Shown here in pieces: positions 1-6,915 of a stretch of 10,400 bases of DNA (positions are counted from its first letter, which is position 1; the number at the start of each line of letters is the position of its first letter). Origin of the DNA: Lentisphaerota bacterium (GTDB lineage Bacteria; Verrucomicrobiota; Kiritimatiellia; UBA8416; JAFGTH01); the NCBI GenBank assembly GCA_016934225.1, contig JAFGTH010000233.1, positions 1 to 10,400 on the forward strand, read 5' to 3'. Below the pieces are notes generated by a model that saw only the letters and a list, made by a program, of their open reading frames with translations, did not search any database and had not been told where the DNA came from. A program made the position numbers and the translations under genes.

Positions 1-3000
1 AGCCTGATTTTGTCGCCCACTGCATATTGTTTCTTATCGGGAACCAGTTCTATATCATTGAAGCGAAAATGCTTGTCATTAGTATCTTTGCCCATGACGC
101 AGAATATATATCCGCCTTCAATCGAGCGGCCTTTTGGATCGGTTAATTTATAAGAGAGGCGATATTGCCCGGCTTCCGAAGCTTTAATTTTGAAATTGGA
201 TGTTCCTTCATCATCGGTATTCAGATCCCATGACTGTACGATATTCTCAATCGGTTGGGCGTTGATATAGCTGATTCTAAGCAATTTAAGAAGACCCCGT
301 CCTTTAACGGGTTTACCGTCCGGGGTGCGAGCGGAGAAATTGGCGTGCACGACATCACCGATGCGGTAATGGCCGCGATCAACCCATGCATATACTTTAA
401 ATGGACTCTTGGCAACAAGGACCGATCCCTTGCCGACAATTGTCCGTCTGGATTGATCGGTGACTTCGACTGTTATCTCGTATTGGTGGTCGGTATCGCC
501 GTGCATTTCCAGTGCCGGTGATGTATCAATATTAATCTGAAATGTGCCGTCTTTACCGATCTTTGCTTCAGCTTCGGCGATTATTTCCGGTGGTGTGTGG
601 CTGGTCGGCCACCACCGCCAATGCGGACGTTTGCATCCCCAATCACGCCATCCGGGATACCAAGTATAGTTATATGCAAACCACCAGTAACCGGGGTCAT
701 AGAACCAGTCCCATTGTTCAACAGGGTACCAGTTTGCGTCGTAATTCAATCGTAGAACCTTGTATCTTACTTTCGCGTCTGTAACCGGCGCTCCGAAATA
801 ATATCTGGCGGTGATAGTCGTGGATATCTTATCGCCGAGCATGATCGGTTCGGATGGCGTGGCTATTTCTACTTCAAATTCGGGTTTCTTGTATTCTTCG
901 ACCCGGAAAGTCCCGCCGCCGTGTCTGACGATATTGAGGCTGTATATGCCGAGCGCGGCATCTGACGGCAGCGGGAATTCGCCGGCGATGCCGCCGTATG
1001 CGTCTGTCATGAAATCCGACTCAAAGACTTTCTCGCCTTTCGGGTTGTTGATTTGAACAGTGAATTGACGGTTAGCGAAAGATGACGTCTCGGGCAGATC
1101 GTATTTTGCATGTCGAATCCAAAACTTGAATTTAACAGACTGATTCGGTCGGTACACAGGCCGATCGGTTATTGTGAAAACCTTGGTTTGATTGTATTCC
1201 CGGTCAAGATAGCGCCCATGCCAGATACTGGAAAATCCGAGGTAAGCCAGACGGCCCGGGTTATCCGTGCCCGGCTCTTTATCTCGTACCATAATGATCC
1301 ATTGATAGCGCTTATCTGTTTCTTCTTCCGACAGATATATCTGTCCATCCTGATTTGTGTGTTCGACGAAGTTTGTTGTTAATATGTTGTAATGACGTCC
1401 GGTTGATTTTTGCCGACCGATGTTTTCCTGGCGATATCCGAAAAATTCCACACTTGTTCCGGGCAGAGGTCGTCCGGAAACCGAATCCGCGATGTAGAAC
1501 AATGCCTTTTTCTCTAGTGGTTTCTTAACGATGGCGGTATCGGTTATCCATATGATGATTCTACTCGTATTACCGTTTTTCATCTGAGCGGTCAGCAGAT
1601 AGGCGCCGGGCTTGTCAAGAGGAGTTGTTACGGTAATGCGTCGGTCAAAATGATTTTCTTTTGGAGACAGTGGAAGATCCCATTCGGCGATCTGTTCGGC
1701 AATGTACTGTGTCTGATTTTCCTGAACCAACATGTAGCCTATGTTTCCGATATTTACTCGCCGCCAATCGAGTGTTTTCGGGTTGGATTTCAAGTATGTC
1801 TTGACGTCTGCGAGAAGCTTTTCAACAAGAATCCGGTGAGCGGTAAATGTGGCCAGTGTGCCGTTACGGAACCTGTATTCGACCGATGCGCTCCGACCTT
1901 TCGGATGGCTCATGACCGGCTCGAACCTGCCCCAGTTGTCGAGGATCTGGTTGAGTTTATTCTGTTTCCGATTGCCTATGTCTTTATGTCTGTCAATGTT
2001 ACGTTGCCAATAATCGGCGGCAGCTGAGTATTGACGTCTGTTTTCGAAGATGGACGCCAACTGGTTGAGCGCCTGTTCCCCGAAGTATGACGCGTTGGCG
2101 TCAGCGATTTCGCGGTAAATGGATATGTAGTTGTGTTCGTCTGGGAGTCGGAAGCGTTTAATTCCGGTAGCCAGTCTTGCGATTGTTTCGTCGTCGCCAA
2201 GGGTATGAAGAGCATAAGTGCCGCTAAAATCCTCATCATCGTTGTCGTGTCTAAAGAACCATGATTGTTGCGCCATTGTCTGTACGCCGAATTGATTGTG
2301 AAGAAAGTTTGCAAACAGGGTGAGTATTTCGATTCTTCTATTTGGATTCAGTCGCATAGCGGAGTGCAACATCCAACGCCATCGTTCGCCGTCTGTTGAG
2401 GCATCTTCGTAGCTTTTTGGAAGATTGTGAAAGACCGGACTGCCGTCTGCATGAACCGGCGCGGCGCCTGTTCCGTGACCGGCATGGTGATATCCTTCGT
2501 CGTAGTCGGGCAATTTAGACAGGTCGGTAAGATATTGTAATTGCCAAGATTCGCTATAGCCGCGGTGTCCGATCAATATTGCGGCAAACGACATGTAAAA
2601 TTGAGCCAGTGCGGCCTTATCCCTTTCGTTGGCTGATTTGTCGCGCCCTTTATCCATCAGTTGAAGCGCCCTGACTCTGTCCCGTTCGATGGAGTTGACG
2701 TATCTTCCGCCGCCTCTATGGTGTCCGCGATGAAATTTGCCGGCAATAATGTAGCCATAATGAATGCCGTTGAAATAACTCAGCGCAGATTGTTCAAGTA
2801 AGCGCCAGTTATCAGGGTGGGTGGAAACAACCTGTTCGCGGAAATCGTCAATTTCATCGCTGCGATTCAGTCGTGAGAAGTTGTTAATTGCTTCATTGAA
2901 ATCGAGTCCGACCATATCAGGATGGTTGTTGGTGTTGAGCGCCAGCTTCATGAAGATATCGAGCGCTTCTTGGAAGTTGCCGTCCTTGTTCATCTGTTGA

Positions 3001-3113
3001 GCTTGTTGACGAAGGTCCGGTATTGATATCTGTGCGCCGTCATTCGATGCCGCAACGGTCATGAGTATAATAAGACAAAGCAAGCCGATTTGCGGGCATA
3101 TCCGTCTTTTCAT
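1..3113 (-). CDS. Secreted alpha-2-macroglobulin family protein (3' end outside window)
   Basis: The frame is open without a stop from the ATG at 3113 to the left edge, giving about 1037 residues; the C-terminal half, where a thioester and receptor-like domains would lie, is outside. Residues 1-22 look like a signal peptide (MKRR, then a hydrophobic core ending VAAS). Residues about 30-480 form a helical, repeat-like region with a Gly/His-rich stretch at 119-140. Macroglobulin beta-sandwich domains follow: an MG2-type signature DRPVYRPNQSVKF near 650, another domain from FRVEEYKKPEFEV near 737, and ELVPDKKQYAVGD near the edge. Residues 795-835 are extremely Trp/Tyr rich. Bacterial members are thought to trap proteases in the periplasm or at the surface. 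It lies 143 bases downstream of the metalloenzyme gene on the same strand. An in-frame ATG at 3128 is an alternative start; 3113 is preferred because a purine-rich GAAAGAAG precedes it and the signal peptide then starts cleanly. The family call is firm; thioester status is unknown. Confidence 0.9.
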   Translation of the reverse strand, partial: MKRRICPQIGLLCLIILMTVAASNDGAQISIPDLRQQAQQMNKDGNFQEALDIFMKLALNTNNHPDMVGLDFNEAINNFSRLNRSDEIDDFREQVVSTHPDNWRLLEQSALSYFNGIHYGYIIAGKFHRGHHRGGGRYVNSIERDRVRALQLMDKGRDKSANERDKAALAQFYMSFAAILIGHRGYSESWQLQYLTDLSKLPDYDEGYHHAGHGTGAAPVHADGSPVFHNLPKSYEDASTDGERWRWMLHSAMRLNPNRRIEILTLFANFLHNQFGVQTMAQQSWFFRHDNDDEDFSGTYALHTLGDDETIARLATGIKRFRLPDEHNYISIYREIADANASYFGEQALNQLASIFENRRQYSAAADYWQRNIDRHKDIGNRKQNKLNQILDNWGRFEPVMSHPKGRSASVEYRFRNGTLATFTAHRILVEKLLADVKTYLKSNPKTLDWRRVNIGNIGYMLVQENQTQYIAEQIAEWDLPLSPKENHFDRRITVTTPLDKPGAYLLTAQMKNGNTSRIIIWITDTAIVKKPLEKKALFYIADSVSGRPLPGTSVEFFGYRQENIGRQKSTGRHYNILTTNFVEHTNQDGQIYLSEEETDKRYQWIIMVRDKEPGTDNPGRLAYLGFSSIWHGRYLDREYNQTKVFTITDRPVYRPNQSVKFKFWIRHAKYDLPETSSFANRQFTVQINNPKGEKVFESDFMTDAYGGIAGEFPLPSDAALGIYSLNIVRHGGGTFRVEEYKKPEFEVEIATPSEPIMLGDKISTTITARYYFGAPVTDAKVRYKVLRLNYDANWYPVEQWDWFYDPGYWWFAYNYTWYPGWRDWGCKRPHWRWWPTSHTPPEIIAEAEAKIGKDGTFQINIDTSPALEMHGDTDHQYEITVEVTDQSRRTIVGKGSVLVAKSPFKVYAWVDRGHYRIGDVVHANFSARTPDGKPVKGRGLLKLLRISYINAQPIENIVQSWDLNTDDEGTSNFKIKASEAGQYRLSYKLTDPKGRSIEGGYIFCVMGKDTNDKHFRFNDIELVPDKKQYAVGDKIR
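609..734 (-). other. Trp/Tyr-rich block within the alpha-2-macroglobulin
   Basis: Codons for residues about 794-835 encode 11 Trp, 6 Tyr and 2 Phe in roughly 41 residues, with pieces such as WDWFYDPGYWWFAY and WRWWP. The block sits between two beta-strand-like stretches (RYKVLRLNYD before, PPEIIAEAEAKIG after), so it looks like a loop inserted in a macroglobulin domain. Its role is unknown. Confidence 0.8.
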
Positions 3114-3128
3114 TTCTGCTTCTTTCAT

Positions 3129-3256
3129 TTATGGACAGATCGAGGAATTCGAAGATCTCCTCATATCATCAATAATACAGACGTTTGTCATACCCAGTTC
3201 CTTCAAATCAAAATATTCTTTTGTTTAACCTTATACGCAACGAGTCAGCTTGTGTT
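3129..3256. other. Intergenic region upstream of the alpha-2-macroglobulin
   Basis: This gap separates the metalloenzyme stop from the alpha-2-macroglobulin start. It is AT-rich and may hold a promoter for the macroglobulin on the minus strand, but no -35/-10 pair is convincing. A short inverted repeat (GAGGA and TCCTC arms, 11-base loop) lacks the T-tract of an intrinsic terminator, so read-through from the upstream pair remains possible. Confidence 0.4.
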
Positions 3257-4213
3257 TTATTCATGGGCGCGTATATCGGTTTGTGTGCCCGCGGCCAGGT
3301 ATTTTACAATACCGGGCGTGACATCGGTGATTGATTTGATATTTCTGCGGAATTTGGCGGCGCCTGAGCCAACCGCAACCAGCGGCACGGGATTAAGTGT
3401 ATGCCTTTTGACTGTGAGGTCTTCGATGTTTCCATGATCGCTGGTTAGCAGAAACAGAATCCGGTTTTGACGGCAGAGCCGCAATGTTTCACCCACCAAC
3501 GAGTCCAGCTCGGTTAAGACAAGTTGGGCAGCGTCGTAATCGCATCGGTGACCGGCCCTGTCCGTGCGGAAAAATTCGAATAATGTGAAATTGTGTTTCA
3601 ACGCAATTGCCGTCAAATGCCGCGCCGCTTCAATCGGCGTAACCAAAGGTCCGTTATAACCGCGCTGCCGTAAGGTTTCTCTAGTGATATCGTGATAAAC
3701 TGATTCATTGTTTTCAAGCGTTTTGCCGTCACGGACTGTTTTGAAGGCGCTGAGTGTGGCAACGGTCGTTACCGACTGCATGCCGGACTTGTGAATTTTT
3801 GTCATATTCTTCAGGTAATATGCGTTGGCAAACGTTGACTTGCAGCCCAGCCGGGCAAGTTGCTTGAAGATATTATGCTGTCGTATAATGCGTTTGAGGC
3901 GTATTCCCGGGAATGCCTCAACGTGTCTGCCTATGATAGCCGCCGCGTTTAATCCGGTCAACAGAGCGGTTTGACCTGTTGCGCTTTGCGGAATGCCTGC
4001 GATTCCCATGGATGTGTCGAGCGGCGATGCCGATTTGTCCAGCAGGTTCACAAGATGTGGGCACATTCCGCCGTAAATCGGATTAATCTTCGGGTTGCGT
4101 GATCCCATGCCGAGTCCGTCCACAAATATGAGAAGTATGCATCTTGCACAAGTTGCGCTGCTGTTATTGCCGTCAGAAATTACGGACTGTGTGTGGCAGG
4201 TTGCTTTGCGCAT
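3257..4213 (-). CDS. Alkaline-phosphatase-superfamily metalloenzyme (iPGM-like core)
   Basis: This 318-residue protein carries the two-metal core of the alkaline phosphatase / cofactor-independent phosphoglycerate mutase superfamily. Visible ligand motifs in order are LLIFVDGLGMG (D32), QSATGQTALLTG (S77 or T79 at the nucleophile/metal position), RTDRAGH (D218, H222), TSDHGNIED (D259, H260) and KRHTLNPVPLV (H271; the NPVP motif is typical of iPGM). It is much shorter than true iPGM (about 510 residues), lacking room for the full phosphotransferase insert, so it is probably a stand-alone hydrolase or mutase of unknown substrate. No signal peptide is evident, so it should be cytoplasmic. The ATG lies 17 bases after the isochorismatase-family stop, implying cotranscription. 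No clear Shine-Dalgarno precedes it, and the first 25 or so residues before the first core strand look dispensable, so the true start could be internal. Superfamily is confident; function is not. Confidence 0.85.
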   Translation of the reverse strand: MRKATCHTQSVISDGNNSSATCARCILLIFVDGLGMGSRNPKINPIYGGMCPHLVNLLDKSASPLDTSMGIAGIPQSATGQTALLTGLNAAAIIGRHVEAFPGIRLKRIIRQHNIFKQLARLGCKSTFANAYYLKNMTKIHKSGMQSVTTVATLSAFKTVRDGKTLENNESVYHDITRETLRQRGYNGPLVTPIEAARHLTAIALKHNFTLFEFFRTDRAGHRCDYDAAQLVLTELDSLVGETLRLCRQNRILFLLTSDHGNIEDLTVKRHTLNPVPLVAVGSGAAKFRRNIKSITDVTPGIVKYLAAGTQTDIRAHE

Positions 4214-4230
4214 CTTGATTTTTTGAGCGA

Positions 4231-4767
4231 TTATTTTACGATTTTGAGTATGGTTTTGAAAGCCGGGTGTTTGGCGGTTTTCAATAATTCAAAAAGTATC
4301 ATCTCTGTTGTGGTCAGCCGTGCGCCGACTGATTCCATTCGCTGAAGCGCAATTTGTTTGTCGTGAAACGCGCGTGACGAGACCGCATCGGTAACGATTT
4401 CAACCTCGTATCCAGCGGCGAGAAGGTCTGCGGTTGTTTGCCAGATGCATACATGTGTCTCGATACCGGCAAGAATAATTTGGGTGCGGTTCGTGTTCCG
4501 AAGCGCTGCCATGCAGGCCGGCTCGCCGCAGCCACTGAAACTCATTTTAGGGATAGGGTTTTCATCCGTGAGCAATTGTGAGAGTTCGCTGATAGTGGGA
4601 CCCATTTTGGATGGGTTTTGTTCCAGCCATATGATAGGGATGCTTAGCGCTTTTATGCCCGATATAAGTTTCTGCAAATTGCTAAATAAGGATTCTTTAT
4701 CGTGCATAAGTTGAGCCAGTTTGCTCTGCACGTCCACGAGAACGAGAACCAATTTGTCTGTATTCAT
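4231..4767 (-). CDS. Isochorismatase-family cysteine hydrolase
   Basis: A 178-residue protein with the compact isochorismatase-like fold. The expected catalytic triad is visible: D12 in LVLVLVDVQ, K74 in PIPKMSFS, and nucleophile C107 in LAGIETHVCIWQT, where the preceding Gly-Ile-Glu-Thr-His supplies the family's usual cis-peptide region. Length and spacing match small single-domain members such as the YcaC or ISOC1/2 type, which hydrolyse amide or vinyl-ether substrates; nicotinamidase and true isochorismatase usually carry extra specificity features that I do not see. There is no signal peptide, so it is cytoplasmic. It is the first gene of the minus-strand group, with the metalloenzyme 17 bases downstream. 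The ATG is preceded by AAGGG at a usable distance. The substrate cannot be inferred; a partnership with the metalloenzyme is suggested only by spacing. Confidence 0.9.
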   Translation of the reverse strand: MNTDKLVLVLVDVQSKLAQLMHDKESLFSNLQKLISGIKALSIPIIWLEQNPSKMGPTISELSQLLTDENPIPKMSFSGCGEPACMAALRNTNRTQIILAGIETHVCIWQTTADLLAAGYEVEIVTDAVSSRAFHDKQIALQRMESVGARLTTTEMILFELLKTAKHPAFKTILKIVK

Positions 4768-4807
4768 TTGAAGCCCTTTTCTTTAACTCAGGATCAATAG
4801 CATATTA

Positions 4808-4828
4808 AAGCGAAGATTGCCATCGCTT
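4808..4828. repeat. Inverted repeat in the divergent hydrolase/comEB interval
   Basis: Arms AAGCGA and TCGCTT are perfect 6-base complements separated by 9 bases. The repeat lies about 41 bases upstream of the isochorismatase-family ATG and just upstream of a candidate comEB promoter. It could be an operator, but a 6-base arm is short enough to arise by chance. Confidence 0.35.
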
Positions 4829-4831
4829 CGT

Positions 4832-4860
4832 TTGCGAATCTGTATTGAATCGGCGATAGT
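4832..4860 (+). promoter_or_regulatory. Candidate sigma-70-like promoter for comEB
   Basis: TTGCGA (4832-4837) and GATAGT (4855-4860) are separated by exactly 17 bases, each matching the standard hexamer at 4 of 6 positions. Transcription would begin about 80 bases before the comEB ATG. This is a weak prediction based on pattern alone. Confidence 0.3.
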
Positions 4861-4938
4861 GCATGGCGAGACCGTTTGTGCTTGTGGTGGCTGAGACAAT
4901 GTCGTATGTGTTTCAGAGCGGCTCAACCGCCGGTATAT

Positions 4939-4943
4939 GGAGG
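4939..4943 (+). promoter_or_regulatory. Shine-Dalgarno of comEB
   Basis: GGAGG lies 5 bases before the ATG at 4949 and fixes that start. A small hairpin (GCGG at 4918-4921, CCGC at 4927-4930) sits just upstream of it. Confidence 0.8.
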
Positions 4944-4948
4944 AATAA

Positions 4949-5416
4949 ATGAGCAAATTTGAGCGTCCGGATTGGGACACCTATTTCATGGATATTGCGC
5001 ATGTTGTTGCTCGGCGTGGCAATTGTCTAAGACGTCAGGTTGCGGCCGTGATAGTGAAAGACAAACGAATTATATGCACAGGTTACAACGGCACGCCTAG
5101 AGGTATAACAAACTGCTGTGATGGCGGTTGTCCGCGTTGCGCCGGTGACGCGCCCAGCGGAGCGGATCTGGGCGAGTGTATCTGCGCACATGCTGAAGAG
5201 AACGCGATAACGCAGGCCGCATATCATGGCATAGCAATACAAGGCGCAACCATTTATAGCACATTGAGTCCGTGTTTATTGTGCGCCAAGATGATCATCA
5301 ATAGCGGCATTATTTGTGTTGTTTACGAGGACGAATACCAGTTCAAAAATCAGACTAAAGCGCTGTTTGCCGAGGCCGGTGTTGAATGTAGGCAATATGT
5401 TCGGCAAAAGAAGTAA
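4949..5416 (+). CDS. comEB: dCMP deaminase, ComEB type
   Basis: A 155-residue zinc-dependent deoxycytidylate deaminase, which converts dCMP to dUMP for thymidylate synthesis in the cytoplasm. The catalytic signature is complete: H81-A-E83 (HAEENA), with E83 as the proton shuttle, and P108-C109-x-x-C112 (SPCLLC) completing the zinc site. The N-terminal region RPDWDTYFMDIAHVVARRG and the GYNGTPRG substrate loop (45-52) are typical of the family. An additional Cys-rich insert, NCCDGGCPRC at 55-64 plus C77 and C79, matches the subfamily that carries a Cys-x-x-Cys before the HAE motif and may bind a second, structural zinc. The symbol follows the common bacterial annotation; a competence role is not implied. 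A strong ribosome site supports the start. The DUF401 membrane gene follows after 110 bases on the same strand. Confidence 0.95.
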   Translation: MSKFERPDWDTYFMDIAHVVARRGNCLRRQVAAVIVKDKRIICTGYNGTPRGITNCCDGGCPRCAGDAPSGADLGECICAHAEENAITQAAYHGIAIQGATIYSTLSPCLLCAKMIINSGIICVVYEDEYQFKNQTKALFAEAGVECRQYVRQKK

Positions 5417-5441
5417 TTTCTTCGGGTAAAGTGATTTCTTT

Positions 5442-5461
5442 CTGTTGAGCTGCGCTAACAG
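5442..5461 (+). repeat. Stem-loop between comEB and the DUF401 gene
   Basis: CTGTT (5442-5446), a bulged G, AGC, loop TGC, GCT and AACAG (5457-5461) form an 8-bp stem with one bulge and a 3-base loop. A run of six T begins 20 bases later (5481-5486), too far for a standard intrinsic terminator. It may attenuate or separate the two genes; support is limited to base pairing. Confidence 0.3.
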
Positions 5462-5516
5462 ATTACAAAGGTATCACCGATTTTTTGGCGAAACATTCAA
5501 GTAAAAACACATGTTT

Positions 5517-5521
5517 AGGGG
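5517..5521 (+). promoter_or_regulatory. Shine-Dalgarno that decides the DUF401 start
   Basis: AGGGG followed by a 5-base spacer leads into the GTG at 5527. The upstream in-frame TTG at 5485 has only AAAGG 14 bases away, so the GTG is preferred. Confidence 0.65.
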
Positions 5522-5526
5522 ATAAC

Positions 5527-6813
5527 GTGCCGGCGATAGCCAAAATATTAATAGTGTTTTTCGGAATGTTGGCGCTTACGCGGATGAAAATTCCGTTGTT
5601 TCTTGCCCTCATAATCGGCGGGTTAACGCTTGCTGTTCTGGCCGGATTGCCGCCCTTGGATTCGCTGTGGCTTCTAGTGAAGTCTTTGTGTTTACTTAGA
5701 CTTTGGTTGTTGCTTGCGATTACGATACTGGTTGTGGAATTCGGACGCTATATTACGGAAAAGGAAAATTCGGAAGCGATAATCGGCGCGATAAAGAAAT
5801 GGGGCGGACGACATGGGAGGGTATGGACCATGACCATGGTGCCGGCGGTGGTTGGGTTGATTCCTATGCCTGCCGGCGCTCTGTTTTCCGCTCCGTTTGT
5901 GCAGCAGGCTATCGGCGACAACAAACATGCGCCCGCCTGGCGAACAGCCGTCAATTACTGGTTCAGACATGTGTGGGAGTACTGGTGGCCTCTGTATCCG
6001 GGCGTGATTGTTGCAATGTCGGTCTTTCAAATGGAGAACTGGCAGTTTCTGGCAACTCAGGTTCCGTTTACAGTGGTATCCATAACGGCCGGTTACATAT
6101 TTTTGATACGTCCTCACGTTCAAGATTTTTGTTCAGATACAACTACCGAATTGGTTGACAATCGCAGAGTATTTATTGCCGGTATGCCGTTATTGCTTGT
6201 AATAGCGAGTGTAATTTTTCTGCCGTTTGCGTTGAAAAACATTGCGCCGTTTATTTCGGTGCAGAACCGAAAAATGTTGGCAATGCTGGTCGGTTTGTTG
6301 GCCGGAGTAACATTGATCACGCGCGACGAGATGAAGCGGGGCATGAAATTAGCGGTGTTCAGTTCGGTTTTGAAACCGAAATCCCGCGGCATTCTGTTGA
6401 CGATAGTAGGCATCATGACTTTCCAGTATTTTCTTGAACAATCGGGGCTTGTCATATTGGCCGGCGAGGAGATAGGCGGACGCGGCATTGTGGTTGTGAT
6501 TGCCGTGTTGCCGTTCCTGGCAGGAATGGTCACGGGCGTAGCAGTAGGATTCACCGGCATTTCTTTCCCGCTTGTTGTCGGGCTCATGAACGGCCCCAAC
6601 TCCGGACTGACGCCCATGTCTACACTGGCGCTTGCGTACGGGTGCGGATACATGGGGATGATGCTTTCTCCGATACATCTCTGCCTGTTGGTCTCCAAAG
6701 ACTATTTCGGCAGCAGGTTGCCTCCGGTCTACAAGTACATAATACCTTGCGTAACGACGATTCTCGTGTTCACGACACTGGCGCATATTTTCCTTCGCGC
6801 GATGGGCGCCTGA
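5527..6813 (+). CDS. DUF401 family integral membrane protein, probable transporter
   Basis: From the GTG at 5527 this is a 428-residue, highly hydrophobic protein with roughly ten or more membrane segments. The family is recognised by VPAVVGLIPMPAGALFSAP (about 105-124), NYWFRHVWEYWWPLYPG (143-159), GFTGISFPLVVGL (about 341-353) and GYMGMMLSPIHLCLL (about 374-388). DUF401 proteins are uncharacterised; their hairpin-like PMPAG and SPIH motifs resemble the pore loops of ion-transporter-superfamily carriers (GntP- or citrate-type), so an organic anion carrier is a reasonable inference but no substrate is known. The start was moved from an in-frame TTG at 5485 because the GTG has a ribosome site and its N-terminus MPAIAKILIVFF resembles family members. 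It follows comEB in the same direction and converges with recD2. A short hairpin (GGCGC/GCGCC) spans its stop without a T-tract. Confidence 0.85.
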   Translation: MPAIAKILIVFFGMLALTRMKIPLFLALIIGGLTLAVLAGLPPLDSLWLLVKSLCLLRLWLLLAITILVVEFGRYITEKENSEAIIGAIKKWGGRHGRVWTMTMVPAVVGLIPMPAGALFSAPFVQQAIGDNKHAPAWRTAVNYWFRHVWEYWWPLYPGVIVAMSVFQMENWQFLATQVPFTVVSITAGYIFLIRPHVQDFCSDTTTELVDNRRVFIAGMPLLLVIASVIFLPFALKNIAPFISVQNRKMLAMLVGLLAGVTLITRDEMKRGMKLAVFSSVLKPKSRGILLTIVGIMTFQYFLEQSGLVILAGEEIGGRGIVVVIAVLPFLAGMVTGVAVGFTGISFPLVVGLMNGPNSGLTPMSTLALAYGCGYMGMMLSPIHLCLLVSKDYFGSRLPPVYKYIIPCVTTILVFTTLAHIFLRAMGA

Positions 6814-6819
6814 TGCGCC
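6805..6819. repeat. Short hairpin across the DUF401 stop codon
   Basis: Arms GGCGC (6805-6809) and GCGCC (6815-6819) enclose a 5-base loop that overlaps the TGA. No T-run follows on either strand, so it is not a standard intrinsic terminator. Nothing else in the 102-base convergent gap (6814-6915) looks like a terminator. Confidence 0.3.
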
Positions 6820-6915
6820 GTGCGTGTTGATCGCGGTCGGCCAAACCGGGTAAAGGCTGTCTGTAACCCCAATCTCAGTTTCCCCTTGAGTGCCGATACT
6901 GTGTAGCGCGCAATG

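Noticed and set aside
4783..4980. 65-codon minus-strand open frame across the comEB start
   Set aside because: It overlaps the strong comEB ribosome site and N-terminus and has no family features.
6120..6698. 192-codon minus-strand open frame opposite the DUF401 gene
   Set aside because: Antisense shadow of a membrane protein gene whose own frame has clear family motifs.
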